From Bradyrhizobium huanghuaihaiense (GTDB lineage Bacteria > Pseudomonadota > Alphaproteobacteria > Rhizobiales > Xanthobacteraceae), in assembly GCF_007830635.1 (NCBI RefSeq), contig NZ_VLLA01000001.1:31833-95832 (forward strand): a DNA stretch of 64,000 nucleotides, written 5' to 3'. Positions 18,830-27,372 of the stretch are shown here, one piece after another (position 1 is the stretch's first letter; each line of letters opens with the position of its first letter). The position numbers and the translations under genes were made by a program. Under the pieces are notes generated by a model. It did not search any database, was not told the DNA's origin, and saw only the letters and a list, made by a program, of their open reading frames with translations.

Positions 18830-19654
18830 TCAATGCGTCCAGGCCAGCGCCGTCACGATGGCCGACGACAGGTTCAGCTCCGCGAACATGATCTTGCCGG
18901 CGACCACGAACAACACGCTGGCAAGGGTCAGGCGCAGCACCGTCTCGGGGACGCGTGTCGCGCTGTAGCTGCCGACGATGATGCCGGGCAGCGAGCCCAG
19001 CAGCAGCACGCCCATCAGCGCCCAGTCGACATCGCCAAGCGCCCAGTGCCCGATGCCGGCCACCAGCGTCAGCGGCACGGCATGGGCGATGTCGGAGCCG
19101 ACGATGGTTGCCATCGGCAGGCGCGGGTAGAGCAGCAGCAGCACGGTCACGCCGACGGCGCCGGCGCCGACCGACGAAATCGAGACGAGCACGCCAAGCA
19201 CGATGCCCGTGATGACGGTCGCAACCGCCGTGGTGCGATCGTCGACCTGCTCCAGTCTCCTGCGATAGCGCTCCATGATCGCCTTGCGGAAGATCAGCGA
19301 CGTCGCGGTCAGCAGCAGTGCGAAGCACAGCACCAAATTGACCAGGCTGCGCTCGGTATCGCTTTTGAGATCGAGCTTCCACAGCACCAGCAGCGTCAGC
19401 GCGCTCGCCGGAATGCTGCCGCAGGCGAGCCGCAGCACCGCCGGCCAGTGTACGCTGCGCGACCAGCCATGCACGATGCTGCCGCCGGTCTTGGTGGCGG
19501 CGGCATAGAGCAGGTCGGTGCCGACGGCGGTGGAAGGATGGACGCCGAACAGCAGGATCAGCAGCGGCGTCATCAACGAGCCGCCACCCACGCCGGTCAT
19601 CCCGACAAGCAGGCCGACGCCAAATCCGGAGGCGACGTAGAGTGGATCGATCAT
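18830..19654 (-). CDS. TauE/SafE family sulfite-exporter-like membrane protein
   Basis: The 274-residue protein has about eight hydrophobic segments and the N-terminal family signature GLLVGMTGVGGGSLMTPLL, with a matching second repeat at IVLGVLVSISSVGAGAVG. TauE/SafE proteins are thought to carry sulfite, sulfonates or other organic anions out of the cell. The start is ATG 19654 (MIDPLYV); an upstream in-frame extension lacks family features. It lies 3 kb from the sulfate uptake operon, on the opposite strand, so a functional link to sulfur is possible but unproven. Confidence 0.88.
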   Translation of the reverse strand: MIDPLYVASGFGVGLLVGMTGVGGGSLMTPLLILLFGVHPSTAVGTDLLYAAATKTGGSIVHGWSRSVHWPAVLRLACGSIPASALTLLVLWKLDLKSDTERSLVNLVLCFALLLTATSLIFRKAIMERYRRRLEQVDDRTTAVATVITGIVLGVLVSISSVGAGAVGVTVLLLLYPRLPMATIVGSDIAHAVPLTLVAGIGHWALGDVDWALMGVLLLGSLPGIIVGSYSATRVPETVLRLTLASVLFVVAGKIMFAELNLSSAIVTALAWTH

Positions 19655-19843
19655 GGTCTGGGGAATGTTAGGTTTATCTCGTCCGTTGGGCAATACGACG
19701 TAGAATAAACTTTCCCCGAGTGGCAACTACTTAGGAGGAATAAGAAAAATCATGCTGCTGGTTCTGAATGGGTAGGAGTTTCGCCTCATTCCGCGCCATG
19801 CCGCGAAACAGCCGTTCCACCGCACCGGCAAGGCGCGCAGCGT

Positions 19844-21202
19844 CTACTTGCCGAACGCCAGCACATGCAGTCCCAGCCGCTGCCGCACGATCCAGAACAG
19901 CAGCACCGTCTCGAAGCTCAGCGAGATCGAGGTCGCCGCGGCCGCGCCATGGCCGCCGTAGCGCGGCACCAGCGCGATGCAGAGCACCAGGTTCATCACG
20001 AAGGCCAGCGCGTAGGCCAGCGCGCAGATCTTCTGCTCGCCGAGCATGTTGAGCAGGCGCTCGACCGGGCCGATCGCGGCGCGCACCACGAGGCCGATCG
20101 CTGAGACGAACATGATGTCGTAGCCGACCACGAATTGCGGCCCGAACAGCCAGAGCAGCGGCCTGCCGAGCGCGAGCAGCACGATGGTCGCCGACAGCGA
20201 CGGCCAGAACGTCCAGTTGATGGCGTGCGCGACGTAAGCCGACAGCCGCGCCTTGTCGCCGCTGGCGTTGTATTCCGCGAAGCGATGCGCCGTTGTCGCC
20301 GACATCGCGTAGTGGATGAACGAGACCAGCGCCAGCGTCTTCACCACGGCGAAATAGACGCCGACCTCGTCGGATGGCCGAAACTGTTGCAGCACGAGCA
20401 CGTCGGTATAGGACAAGAGCAGGTAGAAGCTCTCCACCAGCAGGATCGGTAGCGATATGGCGAGCCAGCCACTGACATCGTAGGCCTTCGGGCCCGGCTC
20501 GATGTGGTCGGCGAGCTTGCGGTTCAGCACCACCATCTGGCCGGTCATCGCGATCCACACCGCACCCAGGCTCGCGACCATCGCGGCGACCGCGCCGAGA
20601 TGATAGCCGAGCAGGAAGGCGGCGCCCGTGATGCCGATGATCAGCGCTTGGCGGATGATGAATTGCGGCATCAGGCCGAGCTGCATCCAGTCGTGCGAGC
20701 GCGCGATGCCGTCCTGGGTGTTGGCGACGACGAAGGCCGGCAGCGTCATGCAGCCGATATAGAGCGGCAGCACCTCGGCCGGATCGATCCAGGGCGACAG
20801 CAGCCTGACGATGCCGGCAAGGCCGAGCGACACCAGCGTGGAGACGGCAAAGGTCAGCCAGCGGCTACCGAAGAGGAAGCCGCGCAGCAGCGCATGCTCG
20901 CCGCTCGTGCGGTACTCCGGGATGATTTTTTGCGCGGAGGCCGAGATGCCGAAATCCATCATGCTGCCGAGCAGCAGCACCCAGGTCCAGACATAGACAT
21001 AGATGCCGTAGTCGGACGTGCCCATCCAGCGTGCGAGCAGCACCTGCGAGACATAGGCAAGGCCCGCGCTGATGACGCGGATGATGAAGATCGTGCCCGC
21101 CAGCCGCCGCGTCAGCGACGCCTCGCTCGATCCGCCCGTCAGCTTGCCGCGCAGTCGCGCGATCAGTCCGGCCGGTCCGGTCGTTGCTGGCTCTGCATCC
21201 AT
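19844..21202 (-). CDS. Polysaccharide flippase-like membrane protein (MATE/Wzx superfamily)
   Basis: The 452-residue protein has about 12-14 hydrophobic segments. It opens after a basic tail with TIFIIRVISAGLAYVSQV and LLARWMGTSDYGIYVY, a layout typical of O-antigen or exopolysaccharide flippases. These move lipid-linked sugars across the inner membrane. An in-frame ATG at 21280 would add 26 low-complexity residues; neither start has a clear ribosome site, and I prefer 21202. No glycosyltransferases are next to it, so its substrate cannot be guessed from context. Confidence 0.82.
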   Translation of the reverse strand: MDAEPATTGPAGLIARLRGKLTGGSSEASLTRRLAGTIFIIRVISAGLAYVSQVLLARWMGTSDYGIYVYVWTWVLLLGSMMDFGISASAQKIIPEYRTSGEHALLRGFLFGSRWLTFAVSTLVSLGLAGIVRLLSPWIDPAEVLPLYIGCMTLPAFVVANTQDGIARSHDWMQLGLMPQFIIRQALIIGITGAAFLLGYHLGAVAAMVASLGAVWIAMTGQMVVLNRKLADHIEPGPKAYDVSGWLAISLPILLVESFYLLLSYTDVLVLQQFRPSDEVGVYFAVVKTLALVSFIHYAMSATTAHRFAEYNASGDKARLSAYVAHAINWTFWPSLSATIVLLALGRPLLWLFGPQFVVGYDIMFVSAIGLVVRAAIGPVERLLNMLGEQKICALAYALAFVMNLVLCIALVPRYGGHGAAAATSISLSFETVLLFWIVRQRLGLHVLAFGK

Positions 21203-21471
21203 CACGGCCAATTCGAGGGTCCCCAAACGTCCCGCACCAAGCGTTCCGCATGCTGCGGCAGCCTTTGACCTAGCAACCATTCGTTAAGATACGGTTGGGT
21301 CAACGATATTGTCCCGGCCTAGGCGCGTACGCATGAACTGGCGCGGTGGTCAGGCCGCGTATGAGGTCAGTGCTGTGCCGAAAGGGGCCAGCGACCATCA
21401 GCTGGAAGACAAGAGTCTGGCCGCCTCCACGTTGACCCACTCAGAACGAGAACCACGGTCCGGCATGAAAC

Positions 21472-21492
21472 AGGCGGCCCTTTGGGCCGCCT
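21472..21492 (-). terminator. Hairpin terminator of the 132-aa secreted protein gene
   Basis: AGGCGGCCC and GGGCCGCCT form a perfect 9-bp stem with loop TTT, 23 bases past the stop at 21516. On the minus strand TGTTTCAT follows. Confidence 0.75.
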
Positions 21493-21515
21493 GACCTAGC
21501 CTGGGTGCAGATGGG

Positions 21516-21914
21516 TTATTGGCAGAGATGCTGGCGACCGTCAGCACCCTTGTAAAGGGTGCCAGGCCTGCAGACGATGCCGTTGCGGGCGGCATATTGA
21601 GACCAGCTGCCGTTCCAGCCGTAACCGCCGTCGCCGCCGCCATACATGGCGTAGGAATTGCCCCAGCCGCCGGGATTGCCCCAGCTGCCGGCGGCGGGAG
21701 CGCCTACTGGCGCCGGCTGTTGATACGCCGCTCGACGAGCTGCTTGCCGATACCGAGGGGCGGTGGGGGGACTGCCGGTTCCAAGACCGGTGCAGTTGGC
21801 GAATTCAGCTTGGCAGAGGTCCGGATTGGATTGGGCCCACTGCGCTGGTGCAGCAGAACTGAACAAGGCGGATGCCGCAACCACGGCCGCGCCAAGAATC
21901 CTCGGATTCATCAT
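21516..21914 (-). CDS. Small secreted Gly/Tyr/Trp-rich protein, 132 aa
   Basis: ATG 21914 follows AAGGAGCAAGCC. A signal peptide is clear (RILGAAVVAASALFSSAAPAQ, about residues 4-25). The mature part has four cysteines (DLC, NC, VC, LC) around a middle rich in Gly, Trp, Tyr and Asn. I know no function. Four cysteines in an exported protein suggest two disulfides. The gene has its own terminator and no partner. Confidence 0.75.
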   Translation of the reverse strand: MMNPRILGAAVVAASALFSSAAPAQWAQSNPDLCQAEFANCTGLGTGSPPTAPRYRQAARRAAYQQPAPVGAPAAGSWGNPGGWGNSYAMYGGGDGGYGWNGSWSQYAARNGIVCRPGTLYKGADGRQHLCQ

Positions 21915-22156
21915 GGCTTGCTCCTTGTGGTTTGACGTGGCGCTGAATGCCACGCTTGACAGAGCCTATACGACGCTTGCGAGACTGACCATGTTGCTTC
22001 GGCATCGCCAAAATTGGGACTGCTCTGGGTCCAGGACAGTAATGCTCTGACTGATCGTAAGATTTCCGCTTGAGCGTTAGAGGCCGACGTCTGCGCCTTC
22101 TCGAGTACACGTTCTCGTGTGCAATTATGCACGGGAGCGGGGACGATCGGCAAACT

Positions 22157-22990
22157 TCATTCCAGGTTCGTATTGAACTCGTACGACTTCTCCGGCCCAA
22201 CCAGCGTGAACTTCAGCGCTGCGCCCTCGGCCTTGGCGCCCGGCGGCAGCCCGTCGAGCTCAAATGAGAAGCGCTTCACGCCGGGCGGGCTGGGCGCGAT
22301 CGGCGCGGGGATCGGCAACGACCAGTCGGGCGTCGGCCCTTCGACGAACAGATTGACGTTGCGGCCATCAGGCACAATCACGTCGACCACCACATTCTTG
22401 GCCCCGTCGCGCTTGATGTCGCGGATGGTGAGCGGATTGGGATCACCGATCGTGGCGGGCTTGGGCACGGTGTCGAGCGCGGCACGCAAGTTCGCGTCCT
22501 CGGTCGAGGCGACGCTGTTGAAGCCGAGCTCGGCATTGGCCTCGACAGGAATGCAAAGTTTCTCGCACACCGCGTAGTTGATCTCGGCACGCAGCGTCAC
22601 CGGCTTGTCGGCGGACTTGGCGACGATGCGCAGCGGCAGCACGATCTGGTCGTGATAGCCGATCGAATGGCCGCCCGCGCCGTCGTCGAATTTCAGCGGC
22701 GCCGGCCACATCACCGTCACCGCTTCGACATTTTCTGATTTCGAGAAGTCGAACCGCGGCGGAACGCCGGAATCGCCGGGCATGCGCCAGTAGGTCTTCC
22801 AGCCGGGCTGGAGCTGGAAGGCGATACCGCCGAGCAGCACGGCGCCGCTACGCGATCCCGCCAGCAGCCGCACTGCGGAATGTCCGTCGCGCTGCCAGGG
22901 CGAGGCGTCGTCGGCGTGCGCGGCAAGCGCCGACGCAAGCAGGGTTGTCGCGATGCCAATCGCCGCACGCAGGGGAACTCTTGTCAGCAT
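22157..22990 (-). CDS. Exported DsbD N-terminal-domain-like protein
   Basis: The 277-residue product has a signal peptide (about residues 1-26, ending AAHA). It then matches the N-terminal alpha domain of the thiol-disulfide reductase DsbD: SGAVLLGGIAFQLQPGWKTYWR and the cysteine pair CEKLC. It lacks the membrane electron-carrier part of DsbD. In DsbD this domain passes electrons to periplasmic thiol proteins. Here, without the membrane partner, it may act with a separate CcdA-like protein. It is divergent from yqgE with 142 bases between. Confidence 0.83.
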   Translation of the reverse strand: MLTRVPLRAAIGIATTLLASALAAHADDASPWQRDGHSAVRLLAGSRSGAVLLGGIAFQLQPGWKTYWRMPGDSGVPPRFDFSKSENVEAVTVMWPAPLKFDDGAGGHSIGYHDQIVLPLRIVAKSADKPVTLRAEINYAVCEKLCIPVEANAELGFNSVASTEDANLRAALDTVPKPATIGDPNPLTIRDIKRDGAKNVVVDVIVPDGRNVNLFVEGPTPDWSLPIPAPIAPSPPGVKRFSFELDGLPPGAKAEGAALKFTLVGPEKSYEFNTNLE

Positions 22991-23132
22991 GGCACGTCTT
23001 TACAGGGTCACACCTAGGCAAACCATTGAATTGCTTGTGATGCATGCACTCGAATCAAATCTCTGCAAGCCTTGATTTGACAGCGGCTAGGTCCGACATC
23101 AGGATAGGAATTGAAACCGGAGTGCTTCAGCG

Positions 23133-23777
23133 ATGGCTCCCACTGGCAAGAGGACGGGCGAAAGCACCCGAGGCGCGGGCGCCGGGCTCCCCAATTCGGC
23201 CGGTTATCTCGACGGCCGACTCCTGATCGCGATGCCCGTGATGGGCGATCCCCGTTTCGAGCGCTCGGTGATCTATCTCTGTGCCCACTCGGCCGAAGGC
23301 GCCATGGGCATCATCGTCAACCACCCGGCCGGCAGCATCGATTTCCCCGAGCTGTTGCAGCAGCTCGGCATCATCAAGAAGGGCGAGCACATCAAGCTGC
23401 CGGGGAACGCCGAGAGCATGAAGGTGCTGCAAGGCGGTCCCGTCGACACCGGCCGCGGCTTCGTGCTGCATTCCAGCGACTTCTACATCGAGAAGGCTAC
23501 GCTGCGGATCGACGACGGTGTCTGCCTCACCGCGACCGTCGACATCCTGCGCGCGATCGCCAATGGCTCCGGCCCCAAGCACGCCATCCTCGCGCTCGGC
23601 TATGCCGGCTGGGCACCGGGCCAGCTCGAGACCGAGATCCAGAGCAATGGCTGGCTGCATTGCGATGCGGACGCCGACCTGATCTTCGGCGACGACGTCG
23701 ACGAGAAATACGGCCGCGCCCTGCGCAAGATCGGCATCGACCCCGGCATGCTCTCGAACGAGGCTGGGCACGCGTAG
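23133..23777 (+). CDS. YqgE/AlgH family protein (DUF179)
   Basis: The 214-residue protein contains [26 protein letters not shown], quoted as positions about 30-55, and GIIVNHP, the family hallmark. YqgE/AlgH proteins are small and cytosolic; they are linked to alginate regulation in Pseudomonas and to ribosome or stress contexts elsewhere, but their activity is unknown. The start is ATG 23133. The first 26 residues (Gly, Thr, Arg rich) are outside the domain. A repeat lies right after it. Confidence 0.92.
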   Translation: MAPTGKRTGESTRGAGAGLPNSAGYLDGRLLIAMPVMGDPRFERSVIYLCAHSAEGAMGIIVNHPAGSIDFPELLQQLGIIKKGEHIKLPGNAESMKVLQGGPVDTGRGFVLHSSDFYIEKATLRIDDGVCLTATVDILRAIANGSGPKHAILALGYAGWAPGQLETEIQSNGWLHCDADADLIFGDDVDEKYGRALRKIGIDPGMLSNEAGHA

Positions 23778-23807
23778 CTGGCGTTGAGTGTAGCTCAACT
23801 CCCACCA

Positions 23808-23893
23808 CGTCATTGCGAGGAGCGAAGCGACGAAGCAATCCAGAATCCCGACGCGGAGGGATTCTGGATTGCTTCGCTTCGCTCGCAATGACG
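23808..23893. repeat. Intergenic palindromic repeat, family B copy 1
   Basis: CGTCATTGCGAGGAGCGAAG and CTTCGCTCGCAATGACG are inverted ends with inner GCAATCCAGAATCC pairs. A copy lies at 42657-42736. Confidence 0.9.
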
Positions 23894-23964
23894 GAGTGTG
23901 TTGAAGCGCCCGCGCCCTGTCGTCGGCATCTCTGCCGTCGCTGCCTTCACCACGACTGCCGCGC

Positions 23965-24852
23965 CTACTCCGCCGCCTGCTGCTGCACCGTCGGCTCGGT
24001 CCCTGCGACCGTCGCCCTGCGCATGTCGCGGGGCTGGGACTGGTCGTAGCGGCGGACGCGGTGCATGGTCTGGCGGTTGTCCCACATCACGAGATCATGC
24101 AGCTTCCATTTGTGGACGTAGACGAAATCTGCTTGCGTCGCGTGTTCATTCAGATCGCGCAGCAGGAGGCGTCCCTCCGGCATGCTCATGCCGACCACCT
24201 TGCCGGCATGCGATGAGAGATACAGCGATTTGCGGCGATGCACGGGATGCGTCCGCACCAGCCGCTGCAGCACCGGCTTGAACATCTCCTTCTCTTCGTC
24301 GGTGTACTCGGTGAAGCCGAGCGATCCCCGCGAATACATCAGCGAGTGCTCGCAGACGAGGTCCTCGATCTCCGCCTTGGTCTCCTCGTCCAGCGCGTCG
24401 TAGGCCGCGCGCATGTCGGCGAACTCGGTGTTGCCGCCCTTCGGGTTGACCACCCGCGCCGACAGCAGCGAGAATTTTGCCGGGATGGGGCGGAACGAGC
24501 TGTCGGAATGCCACAGGCAGTTGCCGAGATTGAACAGATGCGCGCGGCTGTCCTTCGCCAGCGGCTTGCCGTCCTTGCCGAGATTGGAGACGTCGTTGAG
24601 GCCCGACTGCAGCCGGTAATCCTTCTCCTTGGTCACGGTGCCGCCGCGCGCATCCTCGCGCTGGCCGAAATTCAGCGCGAAGGCCATCTGCTGCTCGTCG
24701 TTGATGTCCTGGTCGTGGAAGACCAGCACCGCGTATTTGTCCATGGCGGCCTCGACCTCGCGCGCCTCGTCAGGTGTGAGAGGCTTGCGCAGATCGAGGC
24801 CGGACACCTCGCCCACAAAATATTTCTGAAGCTGCCGGATGGCGATCGTCAT
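23965..24852 (-). CDS. TauD/TfdA-family 2-oxoglutarate dioxygenase (TfdA-alpha-like)
   Basis: The 295-residue enzyme belongs to Fe(II)/2-oxoglutarate dioxygenases. The iron ligands are visible as LWHSD (HXD) and, near the end, the distal His in TMHRVRRYD, followed by the Arg that binds 2-oxoglutarate. In overall length and sequence it resembles TfdA-alpha enzymes described in Bradyrhizobium strains that cleave 2,4-D-type ethers; taurine is a less likely substrate. ATG 24852 has GGGAGAG six bases upstream and is chosen over an earlier ATG at 24930. Two SDR genes lie beside it, which could process the product. Confidence 0.9.
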   Translation of the reverse strand: MTIAIRQLQKYFVGEVSGLDLRKPLTPDEAREVEAAMDKYAVLVFHDQDINDEQQMAFALNFGQREDARGGTVTKEKDYRLQSGLNDVSNLGKDGKPLAKDSRAHLFNLGNCLWHSDSSFRPIPAKFSLLSARVVNPKGGNTEFADMRAAYDALDEETKAEIEDLVCEHSLMYSRGSLGFTEYTDEEKEMFKPVLQRLVRTHPVHRRKSLYLSSHAGKVVGMSMPEGRLLLRDLNEHATQADFVYVHKWKLHDLVMWDNRQTMHRVRRYDQSQPRDMRRATVAGTEPTVQQQAAE

Positions 24853-24952
24853 GACGTTCTCTCCCGCGTGCCGCGAACGGTTGGTCCGTTCTGTCGGTGA
24901 AAAAGCTACTCCCGCACTCGTCGTTGTCAACGCTCAGTGCGCATAGCAGCCC

Positions 24953-25038
24953 GTAGCCCGGATGGAGCGAAGCATAATCCGGGGTTCTCACCTCGTGGAA
25001 AGACCGTCCCGGATTGCGCTGCGCTCCATCCGGGCTAC
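24953..25038. repeat. Intergenic palindromic repeat, family A copy 3
   Basis: The ends GTAGCCCGGATGGAGCG and CGCTCCATCCGGGCTAC are inverted. It lies between the dioxygenase and SDR genes. Confidence 0.9.
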
Positions 25039-25054
25039 GCACCTTTGACGCCTC

Positions 25055-25834
25055 TCACGCGTTCCGAGCCATCAACCCGCCATCGACGGGAATGACCGCG
25101 CCAGTGAGGAACGACGCTGCCGGCAGGCACAGGCTCAGCGTCATATGCGCGACCTCTTCGGGGTTGCCGTAACGGCCGAGTGCGGTGCGGCGCTTGGCGT
25201 AGATGGTCTTGTGCTCCTCGGAAATGCGGTCGGTGATGGCGGTGCGGATCGGGCCCGGGCAGATGCAGTTGACGGTGATGCCTTCACGGCCGAGCTCGAC
25301 CGCGAGCGAGCGGGTGAGGCTCGCGACGCCGCCCTTCGCCGCCGAATAGGGGCTGTGCAATGCGGTGGCGCCGAGCGCCTCGGTGGAAGCGATGTTGACG
25401 ATGCGCGGGCTCTTCGACCGGCGTAAATGCGGCAGCGCGGCGCGGATGATGCGCGGATGCGCCGTCAGCATCACGGCGATGCCCTTGGCCCAGGCGTCTT
25501 CGTAACCTTCGTCGTCGATTGCGACGCGCACGGAGATGCCGGCATTGTTGACGACGATGTCGAGCCCGCCGAAATGTGCGGCGACATCGCCGACCACGCG
25601 CTTGATCTCGCCGGCGTCTGCAACGTCGAGCTTCCACGCCTTCGCCGCGCCGCCGCTCGCCGCGATCTCCTTCGCGAGAGACAATGCACCCTGCTCGTCG
25701 TAATCGGTGACAGCGACGTTCGCGCCCTCGCTTGCGAACACGCGCGCGGTGGCGCGCCCCATGCCGCTGGCAGCTCCGGTGACGAGAACGGTCAGGCCCT
25801 TCACGGAGCGGCTGAGCTCTTTGAACTCGGACAT
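25055..25834 (-). CDS. Short-chain dehydrogenase/reductase (SDR) 1
   Basis: The 259-residue oxidoreductase has TGAASGMG for NAD(P) binding, NNAG, and YSAAKGG with Ser upstream as the catalytic triad. The C-terminal GAVIPVDGGLMA is typical of classical SDRs. The substrate is unknown. ATG 25834 follows GAGGAAACAGC; a longer upstream frame has no family features. It diverges from SDR 2 with 97 bases between and runs toward the dioxygenase, from which a repeat separates it. Confidence 0.92.
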   Translation of the reverse strand: MSEFKELSRSVKGLTVLVTGAASGMGRATARVFASEGANVAVTDYDEQGALSLAKEIAASGGAAKAWKLDVADAGEIKRVVGDVAAHFGGLDIVVNNAGISVRVAIDDEGYEDAWAKGIAVMLTAHPRIIRAALPHLRRSKSPRIVNIASTEALGATALHSPYSAAKGGVASLTRSLAVELGREGITVNCICPGPIRTAITDRISEEHKTIYAKRRTALGRYGNPEEVAHMTLSLCLPAASFLTGAVIPVDGGLMARNA

Positions 25835-25931
25835 GCTGTTTCCTCGCTGGGTCTTGTTTGTTGTTATGATTGACAAGGCTGGCATCGATCCGCAGACAGG
25901 TCAAACAAGCAAGACAAAATGGGAGGCCGCG

Positions 25932-26669
25932 ATGGCGAACGAGCTGGATTTTTCAGGCAAGCAGGTGCTGGTCGTCGGCGGTTCCAGCGGCATCGGCAAC
26001 GGCATCGCACAGGCCTTTCGCGCCAGGGGCGCAGCCGTCGCCGTTTGCGGCACGCGTGCTCACGCAACGGAATATTCAGCCGAAGAAGGCTCCGATCTCA
26101 CCGGTCTTTCCTATGCGCAGCTCGACGTCAGCAATGCCGCTGCGATCGATGCGTTCAAGCCGTCGTTCGAGCGGCTCGACATCCTGGTGCTCGCGCAGGG
26201 CGCGGTGATCTATCGCCGCGGCGAGTTCGAGATGGCTGGCTTCCGCAAGGTCGTCGAGGTCAATCTGATGAGCCTGATGGCCTGCGCCACGCGGTTTCAT
26301 TCCATGTTGCGGGATGCGAGGGGCGCGCTGATCATGGTGTCCTCGACGGCCGCCTATCATTCCACCATGGGCAATCCCGCCTACAACGCCTCGAAGACCG
26401 GCGCGGTCGGATTGACGCGCACGCTGGGCGAGGCCTGGGCCGAGGACGGCATCCGCGTCAACGGCATCGCGCCCGGCCTCGTCGACACCAAGATGACGAA
26501 GGTGACGACCGACAACCCCAAGCGGCTCGAAGGCGCGCTCGCGCGCATTCCGCTGCGGCGACTGGGCACGCCGGCCGACATGGCAGGCGCAGCCTTGTTC
26601 CTGGCCTCGCCGCTGTCGTCCTACATCATCGGCCAGACACTGGTCGTCGATGGCGGGCTGATCTTGTAG
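25932..26669 (+). CDS. Short-chain dehydrogenase/reductase (SDR) 2
   Basis: The 245-residue SDR carries VGGSSGIGNGIAQAF for cofactor binding and YNASKTG at the active site. The usual NNAG is replaced by LAQGA, a known kind of variation. ATG 25932 is preceded by GGGAGGCCGCG. It shares a divergent promoter with SDR 1. The pair plus the nearby dioxygenase hint at a small catabolic cluster. The substrate is not visible. Confidence 0.92.
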   Translation: MANELDFSGKQVLVVGGSSGIGNGIAQAFRARGAAVAVCGTRAHATEYSAEEGSDLTGLSYAQLDVSNAAAIDAFKPSFERLDILVLAQGAVIYRRGEFEMAGFRKVVEVNLMSLMACATRFHSMLRDARGALIMVSSTAAYHSTMGNPAYNASKTGAVGLTRTLGEAWAEDGIRVNGIAPGLVDTKMTKVTTDNPKRLEGALARIPLRRLGTPADMAGAALFLASPLSSYIIGQTLVVDGGLIL

Positions 26670-26677
26670 AGGATCCC

Positions 26678-26763
26678 GTAGCCCGGATGGAGCGCAGCGC
26701 AATCCGGGGTCCTTCAATACGATTGACGCTGTCCCGGATTACGCTGCGCTCCATCCGGGCTAC
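26678..26763. repeat. Intergenic palindromic repeat, family A copy 4
   Basis: GTAGCCCGGATGGAGCG and CGCTCCATCCGGGCTAC are inverted ends, almost identical to the copy at 24953-25038. Confidence 0.9.
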
Positions 26764-26840
26764 ACACTACACTTTCGTCGACACTTGGAACTGCGCTGCG
26801 CCTGATCGGTTACTTGGGCTGACCCCCGAGGAGGAGCATC

Positions 26841-27215
26841 ATGGACACGGATCGGATTGTCGGATCAGCCAAGGAATACGCCGGACGCGCGGAAGGCGCA
26901 GTCGGAGACATGGCAGGCGATGCCAAGACGGAGGCGTCGGGCAAGGCGCGCGAAGCTGCAGGCACGGTGCAGAACCTCTACGGCCAGGCCAAGGATGCGG
27001 TGCGTGATGCTGCGGATACCGCGACGAACTACGCCAAGGACGCCTATGAGAACAGCGGCGACACCTTCCGTGATGGCACGCAGGCGCTGTCGAAGAAAGT
27101 GCAGGACAATCCGCTCGGCGCGCTGCTTGTTGCCGGCGGCATCGGCTTTGCGCTGGCGCTGCTGATGTCGCGCCCCGCCCGCCGTCCGCCGCCGCGCTGG
27201 CGCTATTACGGCTGA
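26841..27215 (+). CDS. CsbD-like / DUF883-like membrane-tail protein, 124 aa
   Basis: The first 55 residues look like CsbD (DRIVGSAKEYAGRAEGAVGD). A helical Ala/Lys/Asp middle follows. The C-terminus has a short hydrophobic anchor, LGALLVAGGIGFALALLMS, like the ribosome-linked inner-membrane family ElaB/YqjD (DUF883). It is probably a stress-induced protein attached to the inner membrane by its tail. GAGGAGCATC precedes ATG 26841. A second CsbD protein, without the membrane tail, is at 1407-1607. Confidence 0.85.
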   Translation: MDTDRIVGSAKEYAGRAEGAVGDMAGDAKTEASGKAREAAGTVQNLYGQAKDAVRDAADTATNYAKDAYENSGDTFRDGTQALSKKVQDNPLGALLVAGGIGFALALLMSRPARRPPPRWRYYG

Positions 27216-27233
27216 TAGCCGTAAACACGTATC

Positions 27234-27365
27234 TCTCGTGCCCCGGACGCGCTGCAGCGCTAGAGCGCTGCTGCGCAGAGCCGGGGCCCATTCTTTTTGA
27301 AGTAGATGCTGGGTCCCGGCTCTGCGTCGCATCACCAAGAGGTGCTGCGCCGCGTCCGGGACACG
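27234..27365. repeat. Intergenic palindromic repeat, family F copy 1
   Basis: TCTCGTGCCCCGGACGCG and CGCGTCCGGGACACGA are inverted ends, with inner GCAGAGCCGGGGCCCA / TGGGTCCCGGCTCTGC. Copies lie at 44531-44654 and 59503-59636. Confidence 0.9.
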
Positions 27366-27372
27366 AAATCGA

